Shown here: positions 31,728-32,196 of the stretch, piece by piece
Position numbering within the stretch: the stretch's first letter is position 1
Layout of the letters: the number at the start of each line of letters is the position of its first letter
Origin: Streptomyces phaeochromogenes
GTDB taxonomy: Bacteria > Actinomycetota > Actinomycetes > Streptomycetales > Streptomycetaceae
DNA: 32,196 bases
Assembly (NCBI RefSeq): GCF_001418655.1
Contig: NZ_LIQZ01000341.1
Span: 1-32,196, forward strand
Direction of reading: 5' to 3'
Made by a program: the position numbers and the translations under genes
Notes under the pieces: generated by a model
Databases searched by the model: none
Told to the model about the DNA's origin: nothing
Seen by the model: only the letters and a program-made list of their open reading frames with translations

Positions 31728-32196
31728 ATGGGCCGGACAACCCCGGAGCCCGAAGTGACGCCGGACGCCCCTCCGGCGGACACATCCGACGACATCCAGC
31801 ACAGCACCCCTGCCGAAGACGCCGCCCCCGCAAAGGGTGTTGCGGCCGAGCACGCCGTTTCCTCTGAGAGGGACGGTGTGGAGGAGGCCACCGCTGTCGA
31901 AGAGGGGCCTGCGGGGGAAGCGCCGGCTGGGGCGGGCGCCACCGCCTCCGAAGGGGAACTCGAAGAGAAGCCCGCCGTCGACATCGACACGGACGCGGCC
32001 TCTGACAAGGTTTCCGGGGCGGACGAGGAAGCGCCTGCCGAAGAGGCTTCCGCGAGGGAGGAGGGCGAGAAGAAGACGCCCTCCGGCGAGGCTCCCGCGG
32101 TCGAGGCGAGCACGCCCGCTGAAGAGACCCCAGCCGTCGAGAAGGCCCCCGCAGCCGAGGACAGCACCGCCTCCGGCCAGGACACCTCCGCCGGCG
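31728..32196 (+). CDS. Acidic Glu/Ala/Pro-rich protein, N-terminal part (runs off the window)
   Basis: From the ATG at 31728 the plus strand stays open to the window end (156 codons). It reads GRTTPEPEVTPDAPPADTSD, then long Glu/Ala/Pro/Ser runs such as EEAPAEEASAREEGEKKTP, with many GAG/GAA codons in frame. This is a charged, disordered region with no hydrophobic segment. In Streptomyces such N-termini often precede a membrane helix and a secreted domain, for example some D-Ala-D-Ala carboxypeptidases, but the identifying part is outside the window. The frame is open back to 31611, and a TTG at 31692 with GGAAGG upstream is an alternative start. The opposite-strand open frame is its Ser/Ala-rich mirror image. 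Confidence 0.6.
   Translation, partial: MGRTTPEPEVTPDAPPADTSDDIQHSTPAEDAAPAKGVAAEHAVSSERDGVEEATAVEEGPAGEAPAGAGATASEGELEEKPAVDIDTDAASDKVSGADEEAPAEEASAREEGEKKTPSGEAPAVEASTPAEETPAVEKAPAAEDSTASGQDTSAG

Noticed and set aside
31658..32185. Minus-strand Ser/Ala-rich open frame at the right end
   Set aside because: Mirror image of the Glu/Ala/Pro-rich plus-strand frame; no ribosome site and no family features.

Overview
The window is high-GC actinobacterial chromosome, almost certainly Streptomyces. The signs are GC-rich third codon positions, GTG starts with GGAGG-type ribosome sites, ATGA/GTGA start-stop overlaps, Tat-exported proteins, and a protein kinase fused to tetratricopeptide repeats. No rRNA, tRNA, CRISPR array, IS element or phage module was seen. 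All calls come from reading the sequence; no database search was run.

Left third (1-9204, minus strand): a catabolic operon read right to left that looks like aerobic nicotinate degradation. In transcription order it has a 2,5-dihydroxypyridine dioxygenase (NicX-like), a FAD monooxygenase (NicC-like), an aromatic-acid MFS importer, the FAD, molybdopterin and 2Fe-2S subunits of a molybdenum hydroxylase, a CoxG-like membrane-anchored SRPBCC protein, and a cysteine amidohydrolase (NicF-like). A further gene starts at the extreme left edge; the missing deformylase and maleate isomerase would be expected beyond it. The implied route is nicotinate, 6-hydroxynicotinate, 2,5-dihydroxypyridine, N-formylmaleamate, maleamate, maleate, fumarate. 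CoxG beside a hydroxylase that is not CO dehydrogenase suggests that electrons go to membrane quinone.

Middle (9205-18757): a 434-bp regulatory gap with several dyads, then (minus strand) a NarL-type response regulator and histidine kinase, an orphan Tat-exported solute-binding protein and a YbjJ-like MFS protein. Next come a TetR regulator (plus), an SRPBCC protein (minus), an amine oxidase pseudogene (minus) and an MMPL exporter (plus). The TetR and MMPL promoters carry matching 24-bp dyads, so the two probably form a regulator/exporter unit.

Right half (18758-32196): a Ser/Thr kinase with nine TPR-like repeats, a phytoene-desaturase-like oxidoreductase, a Tat-exported serine hydrolase (minus), a coupled nitronate monooxygenase/acyl-CoA synthetase pair, a membrane acyltransferase (minus), a penicillin-acylase pseudogene (minus), a second acyl-CoA synthetase, and the start of an acidic low-complexity protein that runs off the right edge.

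Both pseudogenes keep their own start and C-terminus but have lost most of the interior, a shared decay pattern. The strongest leads are the CoxG-coupled nicotinate operon and the TetR/MMPL dyads.
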